Source: Hymenobacter siberiensis (GTDB lineage: Bacteria; Bacteroidota; Bacteroidia; Cytophagales; Hymenobacteraceae). Taken from it: a DNA stretch of 64,000 nucleotides. The stretch covers positions 2,418,001 through 2,482,000 of the forward strand of contig NZ_JAHLZY020000001.1 in the NCBI RefSeq assembly GCF_018967865.2. Reading direction: 5' to 3'. The notes beneath the pieces are model-generated. The model was not told where the DNA came from and did not search any database. It saw only the letters and a program-made list of their open reading frames with translations. Shown here in pieces: positions 44,565-53,541 of the stretch (its first letter is position 1; every line of letters begins with the position of its first letter). Position numbers and translations under genes: made by a program.

Positions 44565-45875
44565 ATGAATCACTTCGTAGCCCCCAATTCCATCGTGCGC
44601 CGCATCTGGGGTACGGCCGATACGGTGCTGTTCATCTTTGCCGGGGCAGCGGCCGAGTTCGCGCTCAACAAGGCCGTGGACTGGCTCTACTTCACCGGCC
44701 GCCTGCCCGCCGACCCGCTGGCGCGGCTCTTTTCCACGGTTGACTATGCCCGCCGCATCGTGTTTGCTGACCGGGCCGGGGCCGAGCGGGCCATCGACAG
44801 CATTGCCGCCATCCACGCGGCTGTGGAGGCGCGGCGCGGCCAGGCCATCCCGGCCTGGGCCTACCGCGACGTGCTGTTTATGCTCATCGGCTATTCCATG
44901 CGGGCGTTTGAAGTGCTGGAACGGCCCATGACCGATGCCGAGCGCGAGGAAATTGTGACGGTGTTCTGCCGCGTGGGGCAGCGCATGGGCGTGCCCGATT
45001 TGCCCACATCCTACCCGGAATGGCGGGTGGCCCGCCAGCAGCACCTTGCCCGCGACACAGCCGCCAGCCACTACACCGCCGACTTGTACGTGCAATACCG
45101 CAGGCACCTGGGCGGCCCGCGCTATCACCTGCTACGCCTGGTGCAGGGCCTGGTGGCACCGGCCGGAGTACGGCAGCTCTTGCAGCTGCCCGCCGGCTTT
45201 TATATAGCCCCAGCCGTGGCTTTCTACCGCCATACGCGGCACTGGCGGGTGAGCCAGTGGACCCGGAATGCCATGCTGCCAGCGGCGTATCGGGCCCGGA
45301 TTCAGGCCCTGGATGCCGCGCCGGTGGCGCTGGCCGAACCAGCGGTGGCATTCCAACCCACCCGCCGCTGCCCGGTGCACTTAGCGACTATCCGACCAGG
45401 CGGGCTGCTGGCTGTTCGTCGGCAGCCCGCTCAAATGGTACGGCACCAGCCTTGTACCCAGCCCATGATTCGCATCCAAAAGCACTATTTATTGGTCGCC
45501 AGCTTATTATTCCTGCTGGAAATTCTTATCGCCCTGTTTGCACACGATAAAATCATCCGGCCGTACGCCGGCGATTTTCTGGCCACCATTTTTCTCTATT
45601 GTCTTGCCCGGGGCCTGCTTTCCGCCCCGCCGAAGAAAGTGGCGCTGGGCGTTCTGCTTATATCCTATTTGATTGAATCACTGCAATATGCAATGCTGCC
45701 TGCCTGGCTGGGCTGGCAACACTGGCGGCTGACACGCATCGTGCTGGGCAGCCATTTTGAGTGGGCCGACCTGCTGGCCTACACGCTGGGAATAGGGCTG
45801 ATGCTGGGCATTGAGCGCCTAATCGGCCCAATCTGCCGGCAGAGACGACGGCAGCCCGCCGCTTTGCCGCGCTAA
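44565..45875 (+). CDS. MpaB-like oxygenase domain (DUF2236) fused in frame to a DUF2809-like membrane domain
   Basis: 436 residues. Residues 1-280 resemble the MpaB/rubber-oxygenase catalytic domain (NSIVRRIWGTADTVLFIFAG, FSTVDYARRIVFADRAG, LFMLIGYSMRAFEVLERPM). Residues 301-436 (from MIRIQKHYLLVASLLFLLEI) are a hydrophobic DUF2809-like domain. The intervening RRCPVHLATIRPGGLLAVRR looks out of frame and the second domain begins with an ATG that overlaps a TGA in another frame (ATGA at 45465). The two were probably separate genes joined by a frameshift near 45380. The promoter region was displaced by the IS just upstream. Confidence 0.75.
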   Translation: MNHFVAPNSIVRRIWGTADTVLFIFAGAAAEFALNKAVDWLYFTGRLPADPLARLFSTVDYARRIVFADRAGAERAIDSIAAIHAAVEARRGQAIPAWAYRDVLFMLIGYSMRAFEVLERPMTDAEREEIVTVFCRVGQRMGVPDLPTSYPEWRVARQQHLARDTAASHYTADLYVQYRRHLGGPRYHLLRLVQGLVAPAGVRQLLQLPAGFYIAPAVAFYRHTRHWRVSQWTRNAMLPAAYRARIQALDAAPVALAEPAVAFQPTRRCPVHLATIRPGGLLAVRRQPAQMVRHQPCTQPMIRIQKHYLLVASLLFLLEILIALFAHDKIIRPYAGDFLATIFLYCLARGLLSAPPKKVALGVLLISYLIESLQYAMLPAWLGWQHWRLTRIVLGSHFEWADLLAYTLGIGLMLGIERLIGPICRQRRRQPAALPR

Positions 45876-45950
45876 AAAACACGAACACCGAAAAACTATC
45901 CCGTGTTGTGCCGACCATTAATGCGTTATTTTTACTCCAAAAATCAGCCT

Positions 45951-46868
45951 ATGAAACCTTATTTTTCCGCCGTACTAACGCGCCTTTTCTTCATCACCCT
46001 GCTGGCCTCGGCTGGCTTGTTTACCACCGCGTGCAAGAAAGACGACCCCGCGATGAAGGACTACAGCGGCATCGACCAGGACATTATCACCCAATACCTG
46101 GCCACCAACAACATCACAACTGCTCAGAAACAGCCTTCCGGCGTGTACTTTCTGCCCATTAGAACGAATACGGCGGCACCCAAAGTCACCTCCGGCTCGT
46201 CGGTAGCGGTGCTCTACACCGGCCATTTGCTGGATGCGGCCGGCACGGTGTTCGATGCTTCTTCCAAGCACAGCAACCCGCTGCTGACCTTCGTGCAAGG
46301 GGTTGGCCAAATTATCCCGGGCTTCGATGAGGGTGTTTCGTTGATGCACGTTGGAGATAAGGCGGAGTTCCTGATTCCTTCCGCGCGGGGCTATGGCTCG
46401 ACGGAAAGGGGCAGCATTCCGGCAAACTCAGTACTGCGCTTCGAGGTGGAGGTAGTGGACGTACCGACGTACGATGACAACCTGATTAAGAGCTACCTGA
46501 CTACCAAAAACATCACCACTGCTCAAAAACAGGCCTCCGGGCTCTACTTTTTGCCCGTTACGACCAACGCCAATGCGGTGCGGCCAGCCATTGGCAACAC
46601 GGTAACGGTGCTCTATACCGGGCATTTGATGGATGCGACCGGCACGGTGTTCGACGCCTCTTCCCTCAACGGCAACACGCCGCTGAGCTTCACTTTTGGG
46701 CGCGGCCAGCTGATTACGGGCTTCGAAGAAGGCATTGCCCTGATGCACAAAGGCGACAAGGCCGAGCTGCTGCTGCCCTCGGCGCTGGCCTACGGGGTGC
46801 AGGGCGCTTCCACCATCGGGCCCAATACGGCCCTGCGCTTTGAGGTGGAAGTGGTAGACATCAAGTAA
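45951..46868 (+). CDS. Double-FKBP peptidyl-prolyl isomerase lipoprotein
   Basis: 305 residues from the ATG at 45951. Lipobox LFTTAC. Two FKBP domains: about 70-165 (VAVLYTGHLLDAAGTVFDAS, GQIIPGFDEGVSLMHVGDKA) and about 200-305 (VTVLYTGHLMDATGTVFDAS, GQLITGFEEGIALMHKGDKA). The repeats are highly similar, including their lead-in NITTAQKQ, showing a tandem internal duplication. It probably assists folding of secreted or outer-membrane proteins in the periplasm. Confidence 0.92.
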   Translation: MKPYFSAVLTRLFFITLLASAGLFTTACKKDDPAMKDYSGIDQDIITQYLATNNITTAQKQPSGVYFLPIRTNTAAPKVTSGSSVAVLYTGHLLDAAGTVFDASSKHSNPLLTFVQGVGQIIPGFDEGVSLMHVGDKAEFLIPSARGYGSTERGSIPANSVLRFEVEVVDVPTYDDNLIKSYLTTKNITTAQKQASGLYFLPVTTNANAVRPAIGNTVTVLYTGHLMDATGTVFDASSLNGNTPLSFTFGRGQLITGFEEGIALMHKGDKAELLLPSALAYGVQGASTIGPNTALRFEVEVVDIK

Positions 46869-46870
46869 TT

Positions 46871-46924
46871 CAGATTGCGGGGGTGAACGACAGCCTCAGT
46901 GGGGTCATTCACTCCCGCAATCTG
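46871..46924. terminator. Hairpin between converging genes
   Basis: Arms CAGATTGCGGGGGTGAA and TTCACTCCCGCAATCTG, one mismatch, 20-base loop. No clear T run. Confidence 0.6.
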
Positions 46925-46956
46925 GCGATAGAACGAAAAAAGAACGCGGAGCCGCG

Positions 46957-49900
46957 CTACCGCACCCGGGCCAGCAGGGCCGCGTGGTGGGGGGCGCGGC
47001 TCAGCATTTCCGCGTTGCCGAGCAGCACCAACTGCTGGCGGGCGCGGGTGAGGGCCACGTTGAGCTTGCGGTCGACCTGCCCGGTTTCGTCGGGCGACAC
47101 CATGAGCTCCAGTTGGTGCTCGTGGTGGCAGCAGAAGCTCACGATGATGACCTCGCGCTGGCTGCCCTGGTAGCGCTCCACGGTATCGACGCTGATTTGG
47201 GCCAGGGCCGGCAGGCTCAACTCCACGGCCAGCTGGGCCAGCCGGGCCCGGATGCGCGCCGCCTGGTTGCGGTAGATGGCGATGATGCCGAGCGTGGTTT
47301 CGGGGTTGAAAGCCAGGCCGTAGCCTTGGGCCACGTAGGCGGCGGCGCGAGCGGCCAGCTCGGCTTCCTGGGCCGATTCCTTCATGGACAAGTCCTCGGG
47401 CTGACGCAGGGTGGGTACAAAAACCACGCGCTGGCGGCGGAGCGCAGCGGTAAAATCATCGGCAGCGGCGGGCCAGGCGGCGCGGTCGAGCGGCGCGGCC
47501 TGCCAGGGCATTGGGCAACGCAGCTGGCCTTCATAAAAGTCCTGGTTGACGAGCACGGCCAGCTCTTCGTGCATCCGGTACTGGTCGGCGAGGGTGCCGT
47601 GGGCGTGCGGCCAGTTGGCTTCGGCCCGCCGGAACAGGCGCTCGAAGTAGGAATTGCGCAGGTTGGTGAGGCCGAGGTTTTCGCGCAGTAAATCGGCCAC
47701 CTCGGCGGCTACGGCGCTGGTTTCGGGCTCCTGGGCCACCACGGCGGGCAGCTGGCGGTGGTCGCCAATCAGGATGAACTTCTTCACCTTGGCCAGCAGG
47801 GCCAGCATCGGCGATTCCAGCACCTGGCTGGCCTCGTCCACCACGGCCACATCGAACTGCTTGAGCATGAACAGCTCGGGCTTGCCCAGCAGGCTGGCCA
47901 CCGTGCCCACGTAGAACGGCGTACCCGTGAGGCGGGCGCGCACGGTCTGGCGGCTGGCGCAGTCGGCAATCATGGCATCGAGCAGGTACGGCCGGTACTG
48001 CGGCGAGGTGCCCAGCCGCGAGCCCACCCGAATAAACGGCAGGCCCGCATCGACCAGCTGCTCGCAGATTTCGTCCACGGCGCGGTTGGTATAGGCCGCC
48101 AGCAGCACCTGCTTATCTTCTTTGTAAAGTTTTTCGGCCAGCTCACGCAGCACACTGCGGGTTTTGCCAGTGCCGGGCGGGCCGCAGAGCACAAACCAGT
48201 CGGGCGCGGCCAGGGCGCGGGCCACCACTTCGGTGGCCGTGGTAGCGGGCGCGGCGGCGGGGTTCCAGTCCTCGGGCTCGCGCGGGCCGGTGCGGGCCAG
48301 CAGGCGCTTCCGCCGCTCGGAGCTCAGGCCAAGGAAGGACGAAAGGCCGGCCCATTCGCGCCGGAAGGTGTCGTAAGTATCGGGCTCCAGCGCCCAGTGC
48401 GAGTGGCCCAGCAGGTAGCGCGGGGCCATGCGGCGGTTGCGCACGCTGAGCACCACGCGGCCATCGGCCCCGAGGTCTTCGGCCAGCACGACTTTGACTA
48501 CCTGAGCATCGAGAACCGTTAAGCTATTAGCTAATAGCTGCTGGCTATTAGCTTCGTTACCTAAGGAGCTAACAGCTTTTCTACGCGGGTAAAGAATGAG
48601 CGTATCACCGGCCCGGAAGTTTACTTCGCGGCCACCGGCGAGGCGTTGGAAAATGAGGTGCGGGCCGAGGCCGTTGCGGGCATCATCGGGGGCGCCGCTG
48701 TGGTCTTCGATGAGTTCCAAATCATCGAGCAGGCTGAAATTTTGATACTTGCGGGCCTGGGGCAGCAGCCAGAGGCCGGCCTGGCCGCCGGCATCGCCGG
48801 GGCGGGCTTCGTCGCCGAGCAGGGTGAGGCGCATTTCGCGGGCCGAAAAGCGGGCCAGCTCCAGGCAGTAGGCGCGCTCCACGGGGTCGGCGGCGGCCCA
48901 GGCGTTGGCTACTTTTTCGGCCTTGGCTTTGCCGAAGGACGGCAAGGCCATGAGGTTGGGGTGCAGCACGGGGGCCAGCAGCACGGCTGTTTGGCGGGGA
49001 CCGGTGGCGCGGGCCAGCTGCAATTCGGTGCCCACGAGCTGGTTGCGGGCTGACAGCAGGCGGTCAATCAGGTCCTGGTCCTGGTCGACGCGGCGCACGG
49101 CGGGCTGGCCGCTGGCCGCGTTGGAGTACAAAATGCTGGTGCGGCCCCGGCCGGCCGTTTCCCCATCGGCCCCAAACACCGATTCGAGCAGCAAACGGTA
49201 GAGCTGGGCCTGGGCGGCGTGGTTGGTCCAGGGCTCGGCGTGGGGTACTTTGGTCGAGCTTTTGAGCTCAATGAGGTCGTAGCCGGTGCTACTTTCGTGC
49301 AGCAAATCGAGCCGGCCCTGTAGGCCGTAGGTGGCCGACAGAAAGGTGGGTTCGAGGAAGCAGTCGGCCAGACGCAGGGGTTCCTGCTGGTAGCCGGTGC
49401 GGCTGGCAGCCACAAAGCCCAGGGCGCGGGTTTCGCGCAGGGTGCGGTGATGGCGGCGCAGGTCGTTCAGCAGCTCGGGCACGCCGGTGCGGGTCTGGAA
49501 CTCGGGCAGCGTGCTGAGCGAGAGCGGTGCCGAGCGAAAAAGCCGGCCCTTAAAGAAGGCTTCCAGGTCGAAGTCCTTGGCTGTCAGCTGCTCATTATCA
49601 GCAGTAAGCTCGAATTGGGGAGCATCGACGGCTTCCGGCAAGGCGGTAGCACTATCGTGGCCGGCCAGCTTCGCCAGTCGCTCCAGCTGCTGTTTGCGGG
49701 CAGCTTCTTCGTGCTTAATTCTTATTTCTTCATTCCTCCCCGCGTGGCTTACTTCCTCATCCAGCAGCAGGTTCACCAGGTTTCCGAGCACCAGCGGGCG
49801 CGAGGTTTCATCGGGCAAAAACGCATTCAGCAGCGCCCATTCGGGGATGGTGCCGTCGCGCTGGGCGCACTCGGCAATGGTGGTGACGCTGATGAGGTAG

Positions 49901-50568
49901 TCGGGTTCCAGCACCACGCGGCGGGCGCGCACGCTGCCATCGGCCAGCAGCACCGGGCCGATGAGGTGCAGCGTGGGATGCAGCGTGGCGGCCAGCAGCA
50001 GCACGTTTTCGTAGGCGGCGGGCAGCACCAGGCCGAAGGGGCCGGCGGGGCGGCCATCGGCGGGCGCGGCCATTTCGACGGTGAGGGTACCGGTGGCTAG
50101 GTCGGCGTGCAGCACCCGCACGCGCCAGGTAGTGCTGGCAGCAGCCTCGGGAATATGGGCAGCGGTGGCTATCTCAACGGTTTCGGCGGGCCCGTTGGCG
50201 GCTTCGGCCAGGGGCTGGGGTAGCGCGGGGCCGGCGTAGGCCGCACCGGTGAGGTGCAGCACCAGCGCCGCCACGGCTGCAAAGCCACTGGCGACTTCTG
50301 CGGGCGTACCGGGGTAGCTTTCGTGCACCACCAGGTTGGCGGCCAGGCGCAGGGCCTGGAGCTGCTGGCGCAGGGCGGCGGGCAGCTCGTGCGTGTGGGC
50401 GGCCTGACCGATGGCCTGGCTGAGGTCGATGAACGGGGACTCCCGGGCCTTGCAGTCGTCGCGCAGCACGGCTTCGAGCAGCTTGCGCAGCTTGGGGAGC
50501 TGGTCAGCGGGCGCAGCGGCGGGGTCGGCGGCCAGGGCGGCGAGGCGGGAGTAGTAGCGGGTGGGCAT
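46957..50568 (-). CDS. Dna2-like protein: RecB-type nuclease fused to SF1 helicase
   Basis: 1,203 residues. An uncharacterised N-terminal region of about 400 residues precedes a PD-(D/E)XK nuclease domain with GRLDLLH, DLIELKSST and AAQAQLYRLLL (the QxxxY motif of RecB/Cas4 nucleases). An SF1B helicase follows: GPPGTGKTRSV, VVDEASQ, IGDHRQLPAV, QYRMHEEL, VERYQGSQREVIIV and LNVALTRARQQL. This is the Dna2/UPF1-like order (nuclease then helicase). It probably processes DNA ends or flaps. Three AT-rich repeat-like inserts are present (near 48519-48580, 49571-49620 and 49701-49740). Confidence 0.9.
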   Translation of the reverse strand: MPTRYYSRLAALAADPAAAPADQLPKLRKLLEAVLRDDCKARESPFIDLSQAIGQAAHTHELPAALRQQLQALRLAANLVVHESYPGTPAEVASGFAAVAALVLHLTGAAYAGPALPQPLAEAANGPAETVEIATAAHIPEAAASTTWRVRVLHADLATGTLTVEMAAPADGRPAGPFGLVLPAAYENVLLLAATLHPTLHLIGPVLLADGSVRARRVVLEPDYLISVTTIAECAQRDGTIPEWALLNAFLPDETSRPLVLGNLVNLLLDEEVSHAGRNEEIRIKHEEAARKQQLERLAKLAGHDSATALPEAVDAPQFELTADNEQLTAKDFDLEAFFKGRLFRSAPLSLSTLPEFQTRTGVPELLNDLRRHHRTLRETRALGFVAASRTGYQQEPLRLADCFLEPTFLSATYGLQGRLDLLHESSTGYDLIELKSSTKVPHAEPWTNHAAQAQLYRLLLESVFGADGETAGRGRTSILYSNAASGQPAVRRVDQDQDLIDRLLSARNQLVGTELQLARATGPRQTAVLLAPVLHPNLMALPSFGKAKAEKVANAWAAADPVERAYCLELARFSAREMRLTLLGDEARPGDAGGQAGLWLLPQARKYQNFSLLDDLELIEDHSGAPDDARNGLGPHLIFQRLAGGREVNFRAGDTLILYPRRKAVSSLGNEANSQQLLANSLTVLDAQVVKVVLAEDLGADGRVVLSVRNRRMAPRYLLGHSHWALEPDTYDTFRREWAGLSSFLGLSSERRKRLLARTGPREPEDWNPAAAPATTATEVVARALAAPDWFVLCGPPGTGKTRSVLRELAEKLYKEDKQVLLAAYTNRAVDEICEQLVDAGLPFIRVGSRLGTSPQYRPYLLDAMIADCASRQTVRARLTGTPFYVGTVASLLGKPELFMLKQFDVAVVDEASQVLESPMLALLAKVKKFILIGDHRQLPAVVAQEPETSAVAAEVADLLRENLGLTNLRNSYFERLFRRAEANWPHAHGTLADQYRMHEELAVLVNQDFYEGQLRCPMPWQAAPLDRAAWPAAADDFTAALRRQRVVFVPTLRQPEDLSMKESAQEAELAARAAAYVAQGYGLAFNPETTLGIIAIYRNQAARIRARLAQLAVELSLPALAQISVDTVERYQGSQREVIIVSFCCHHEHQLELMVSPDETGQVDRKLNVALTRARQQLVLLGNAEMLSRAPHHAALLARVR

Positions 50569-50644
50569 CAGGAGGTAGAGAATTTGCGGCCGGGCCTGTA
50601 AAAGTAGCGGTTTTCTGGGTCCGGCTGGCCCGCTGCGGGCCGGG

Positions 50645-51127
50645 TTAGCGGGCGGTGCTCAGGCCCACGGGCGCTGTCAGTGTGCCTTCCTCGTACATAT
50701 TCAGATAGAGCTTGAGGGGCTGCTGCTGGCCTTTCCACGTCAGCGAATACACGTCGAGCTGGCCTTCGTTGTCGATGCCGACTTCGGCAATTTTGAAAGC
50801 GCAGCAACTGCCTTCGTGCTCATACTTAAGCGTTTCGCCCCGGGGCCCGAGCAGGGCATTGAGGTAGCGCTGCTGGTTGCGCAGGCCGGCTTCGCGGCCG
50901 CCTCCCACCCGCACCGGGTTGTTTGCCGTAAAGCCGTAGGTTGCGTCCTGGCTGATGGCCTGAATCAGGAAGGGCAGTACGCCGCTGCCCCCTTTTTCGT
51001 ACAGGCCCTGCGATACAGCGCCGCCGTAGGTGGGCGGCGTTTTTGGCCGGGCCGTTTCGCAACTCCACAGGCTCAGCACCCCGAACATCAGGAGGCTACC
51101 TTTTATCATTTGTTGTTTTTTATTCAT
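50645..51127 (-). CDS. Conserved Bacteroidota lipoprotein (often mislabelled KdsA)
   Basis: 160 residues from the ATG at 51127. Lipobox LSLWSC. The mature part DATYGFTANNPVRVGGGREA, LRNQQRYLNALLGPRGETLK, GSCCAFK and PLKLYLNMYEEGTL is a widespread family of unknown function. Some databases label it 2-dehydro-3-deoxyphosphooctonate aldolase, but it lacks the TIM-barrel length and sequence of KdsA, so I reject that. Its ATG overlaps that of the divergent gene by two bases. Confidence 0.85.
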   Translation of the reverse strand: MNKKQQMIKGSLLMFGVLSLWSCETARPKTPPTYGGAVSQGLYEKGGSGVLPFLIQAISQDATYGFTANNPVRVGGGREAGLRNQQRYLNALLGPRGETLKYEHEGSCCAFKIAEVGIDNEGQLDVYSLTWKGQQQPLKLYLNMYEEGTLTAPVGLSTAR

Positions 51128-51728
51128 GCGTACGCACTTCTTTTCCTGGGTTGACAGTTTGCAAATATCCGCCGCCCGCCCCGTTTTTCGCGCCCTGGCC
51201 CTGAGTGGCGGGCTGCTGTGCGGGTTGGCCACGGCCGCCCAGACGCCAGCCATCACCGCCGATTCGCCCCTCCCCGGCCTGCTGGCCGAGCGTAAATCCC
51301 TGACCGACCGCTACCGCGAGGCCAGCGCCCAGCGCCATAGCCTGTTCGGCAATAAGCCCTCCAAAAAAGACCTCCAGGAAGTGGTGGATGCCCTGCAGGG
51401 CATCGTGGACAAGGACCAGCAGATTGTGGACGTGCTCAACCGCACTGCACAGGCGGCCCAGACCAATTCCGTGCGCCTGGCCGCCACCACTACCCACCTC
51501 GAAACCAGCTCGCGCGACGACCGCAACCTCACCGCCCAGCGCCTCTCGGAGCTCACCAACGAAACCGAAAACATGCGCCAGCGCGAAAAGCAGCAGCTGG
51601 CTAAAATGCGCGACCTCGAAGCCGAAGTAGCCGAGGCCAAGCAGGGCCATTTCGTGCGCGACGCCCTGATTGCGGGGCTGGCGCTGGCCTGCGTGGGCAT
51701 GGTGGTGGCACTGCGCCGGCGCCGGTAG
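51126..51728 (+). CDS. Secreted coiled-coil protein with C-terminal membrane helix
   Basis: 200 residues from the ATG at 51126. Signal peptide-like start with ALALSGGLLCGLATAAQ, then a long charged alpha-helical region (LAERKSLTDRYREASAQRHS, NETENMRQREKQQLAKMRDL) and a terminal hydrophobic helix DALIAGLALACVGMVVALRR followed by a basic tail. It is probably anchored in the membrane with the coiled coil outside the cytoplasm. Family unknown to me. The divergent ATG pair leaves no room for separate 5' untranslated regions. Confidence 0.75.
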   Translation: MRTHFFSWVDSLQISAARPVFRALALSGGLLCGLATAAQTPAITADSPLPGLLAERKSLTDRYREASAQRHSLFGNKPSKKDLQEVVDALQGIVDKDQQIVDVLNRTAQAAQTNSVRLAATTTHLETSSRDDRNLTAQRLSELTNETENMRQREKQQLAKMRDLEAEVAEAKQGHFVRDALIAGLALACVGMVVALRRRR

Positions 51729-51804
51729 CCCAAGGTTTTTTGCGGGCCAGCGGGAAGTCTGCCCGCGTTGCGTGTTAGCCTACTACACTCGCCCAAAAAC
51801 CTGC

Positions 51805-53121
51805 ATGACTGTTCTCTACTGGCTGCGCAACGACCTGCGCCTGCACGACAATGAGGCGCTGGCCGCGCTACCGGCCGGCACCACCGCCCTACTGCCCGTG
51901 TATTGCTTCGACCCGGTATCGCTGGGTTCTGATGCCTACCTGGGCCTGCCACGCACCGGCTCGCACCGGCTCGCCTTCCTGCTCGAAACCCTGGCCGACC
52001 TGCGGCAGCGCTACGCCGCGCTGGGCTCCGCCATTCACTTCGCGGTGGGCCGCCCCGAAGAAGTGCTGCCCGCCTTAGCCCGGCAGCTGAACGCGGGGGC
52101 CGTGCACGCCAGCACCGAGCACACCACCGAGGAGGAAGAGGCCGAAGAAGCCCTTCGCGCCGCCCTTGGCCCGCAAGTGTCCCTGCGCTGTTTTGAAACC
52201 CTGACACTGCTGCACCCCGATGACCTACCTATTCCCATTGGGCGGCTGCCGCTCTCGTTCAGCAAGTTTCGGTTTGATGTGGCTGCGAAAGTGCGGGTAC
52301 GGCCGCCGCTGCCCGCACCGCGCCAGCTGCCACCATTGCCGTCGGGCTTCGTACCCACGCCGTTGCCCACTGCCGATGCGCTAGCCGCCGCGCTGGGCCT
52401 GCCGGCATCGGCGCGGCACCTGCCCGACCACCGCTCGGCCCTGCCCGCGCTGGGCGGGGGCGAAACCGCCGGCCTGGCCCGCCTGCACGACTACGCGGTA
52501 GCGCGCCACCTCATTGGCCGCTACGATGACACACGGAATGAAATGCTGGGCGAGGCCTTCAGCACCAAGTTTTCGCCCTGGCTGGCCAACGGGAGCCTTT
52601 CGGCCCGCCAGATTTGGGCGGCCATTGATGGGTACGATGCCACCCACGGCGCGCGCAGCAAAGGAGCCATGCAGCTGCGGCTGGAGCTGCTGTGGCGCGA
52701 CTACTTCCGCCTGCTGGCGCACCGCGCCGGGCCGGATTTCTTCCGTTGGCGCGGCCTGCGCGACCAGCTGCCCAAGCCCGCTCAGTCCGACAAAACCGTG
52801 TTTGCCAACTGGGCCGCCGGCCGTACCGGCAATGCCTTTGTGGATGCCAACATGCGCGAGCTGGCATCCACCGGCTTCATGAGCAACCGGGGACGGCAAA
52901 ACGTGGCGAGCTACCTCATTCACGACCTGCACCAGGACTGGCGCTGGGGGGCGGCCTGGTTCGAGCACCAGCTCATCGACCACGACGCAGCTTCGAACTG
53001 GGGCAACTGGAAGTACATCGCCGGGACCGGCACCGACGTGCGCGACACGGCCTTCGACGTACCCCAGCAGGCCCGGCGCTACGACCCGCAGGGCCGTTAC
53101 GTGCGCACTTGGCGCTTGTAG
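51805..53121 (+). CDS. Cryptochrome DASH-type photolyase
   Basis: 438 residues from the ATG at 51805 (MTVLYWLRNDLRLHDNEALA). N-terminal photolyase alpha/beta domain, then the FAD-binding domain: FSPWLANGSLSARQIWAAID, QLRLELLWRDYFRLLAHRAG, GNAFVDANMRELASTGFMSN, RGRQNVASYLIHDLHQDWRW and HDAASNWGNWKYIAGTGTDV. These are diagnostic of DASH cryptochromes, which repair CPDs in single-stranded DNA in blue light. It is the second photolyase-type gene in the window. Confidence 0.93.
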   Translation: MTVLYWLRNDLRLHDNEALAALPAGTTALLPVYCFDPVSLGSDAYLGLPRTGSHRLAFLLETLADLRQRYAALGSAIHFAVGRPEEVLPALARQLNAGAVHASTEHTTEEEEAEEALRAALGPQVSLRCFETLTLLHPDDLPIPIGRLPLSFSKFRFDVAAKVRVRPPLPAPRQLPPLPSGFVPTPLPTADALAAALGLPASARHLPDHRSALPALGGGETAGLARLHDYAVARHLIGRYDDTRNEMLGEAFSTKFSPWLANGSLSARQIWAAIDGYDATHGARSKGAMQLRLELLWRDYFRLLAHRAGPDFFRWRGLRDQLPKPAQSDKTVFANWAAGRTGNAFVDANMRELASTGFMSNRGRQNVASYLIHDLHQDWRWGAAWFEHQLIDHDAASNWGNWKYIAGTGTDVRDTAFDVPQQARRYDPQGRYVRTWRL

Positions 53122-53169
53122 TGCGGACTGTTCGCCTGCACTACACCAAGGCGGCGCTACGCCCGGCCG

Positions 53170-53177
53170 TACCTTTG
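53170..53177 (+). promoter_or_regulatory. Putative -7 element (TACCTTTG) just before an ATG
   Basis: TAnnTTTG match four bases upstream of the ATG at 53182. A leaderless transcript is implied. Confidence 0.4.
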
Positions 53178-53181
53178 GCCC

Positions 53182-53541
53182 ATGTCCGCAACGTTTCCTT
53201 TTCAACTAACGGCCGCCCCCGTGCCCGTTTCGCCCGAGTACCAAGTATTGATTTTTGCCGATGTGGGCGGGCTGGAGGACTATTACGCCCTATTTCAGCA
53301 TTTCGGCTTCGGCGGTACGGCCGCTTCCTGGGCTGAGCACCTCGAAACCATCGTGGAAGAGCATTGCCCCGCCCTGCTCGATGAGATGGAGTTCACCGAA
53401 AGCGGCACCGCCTTCGTGGCCTACGTCAGCAGCCCGGCCCTGGCCGACCAGTTTCTGGCCTGCGTACTCCCCTATTTCGGCACGCTGCCGCAGCTGCGCA
53501 AGTACCTGAGCCAGGCCGACCCGGACGACTTTTTTCAATAG
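53182..53541 (+). CDS. Small protein, possible Imm51-like immunity domain
   Basis: 119 residues. The sequence FGFGGTAASWAEHLETIVEE, LLDEMEFTESGTAFVAYVSS and a final LRKYLSQADPDDFF resemble the Imm51 fold seen in polymorphic-toxin immunity proteins, but also other small proteins. No toxin gene lies next to it. It could be a neutral orphan. A TACCTTTG promoter element lies just upstream. Confidence 0.6.
   Translation: MSATFPFQLTAAPVPVSPEYQVLIFADVGGLEDYYALFQHFGFGGTAASWAEHLETIVEEHCPALLDEMEFTESGTAFVAYVSSPALADQFLACVLPYFGTLPQLRKYLSQADPDDFFQ

Noticed and set aside
43486..46868. Genomic island bounded by the IS701-like element
   Set aside because: Only one copy of the element flanks the region, and the genes beyond it have normal composition.
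50645..51127. 2-dehydro-3-deoxyphosphooctonate aldolase (KdsA)
   Set aside because: The protein is a 160-residue lipoprotein; KdsA is a cytoplasmic TIM barrel of about 280 residues. The label seems to be a database error.
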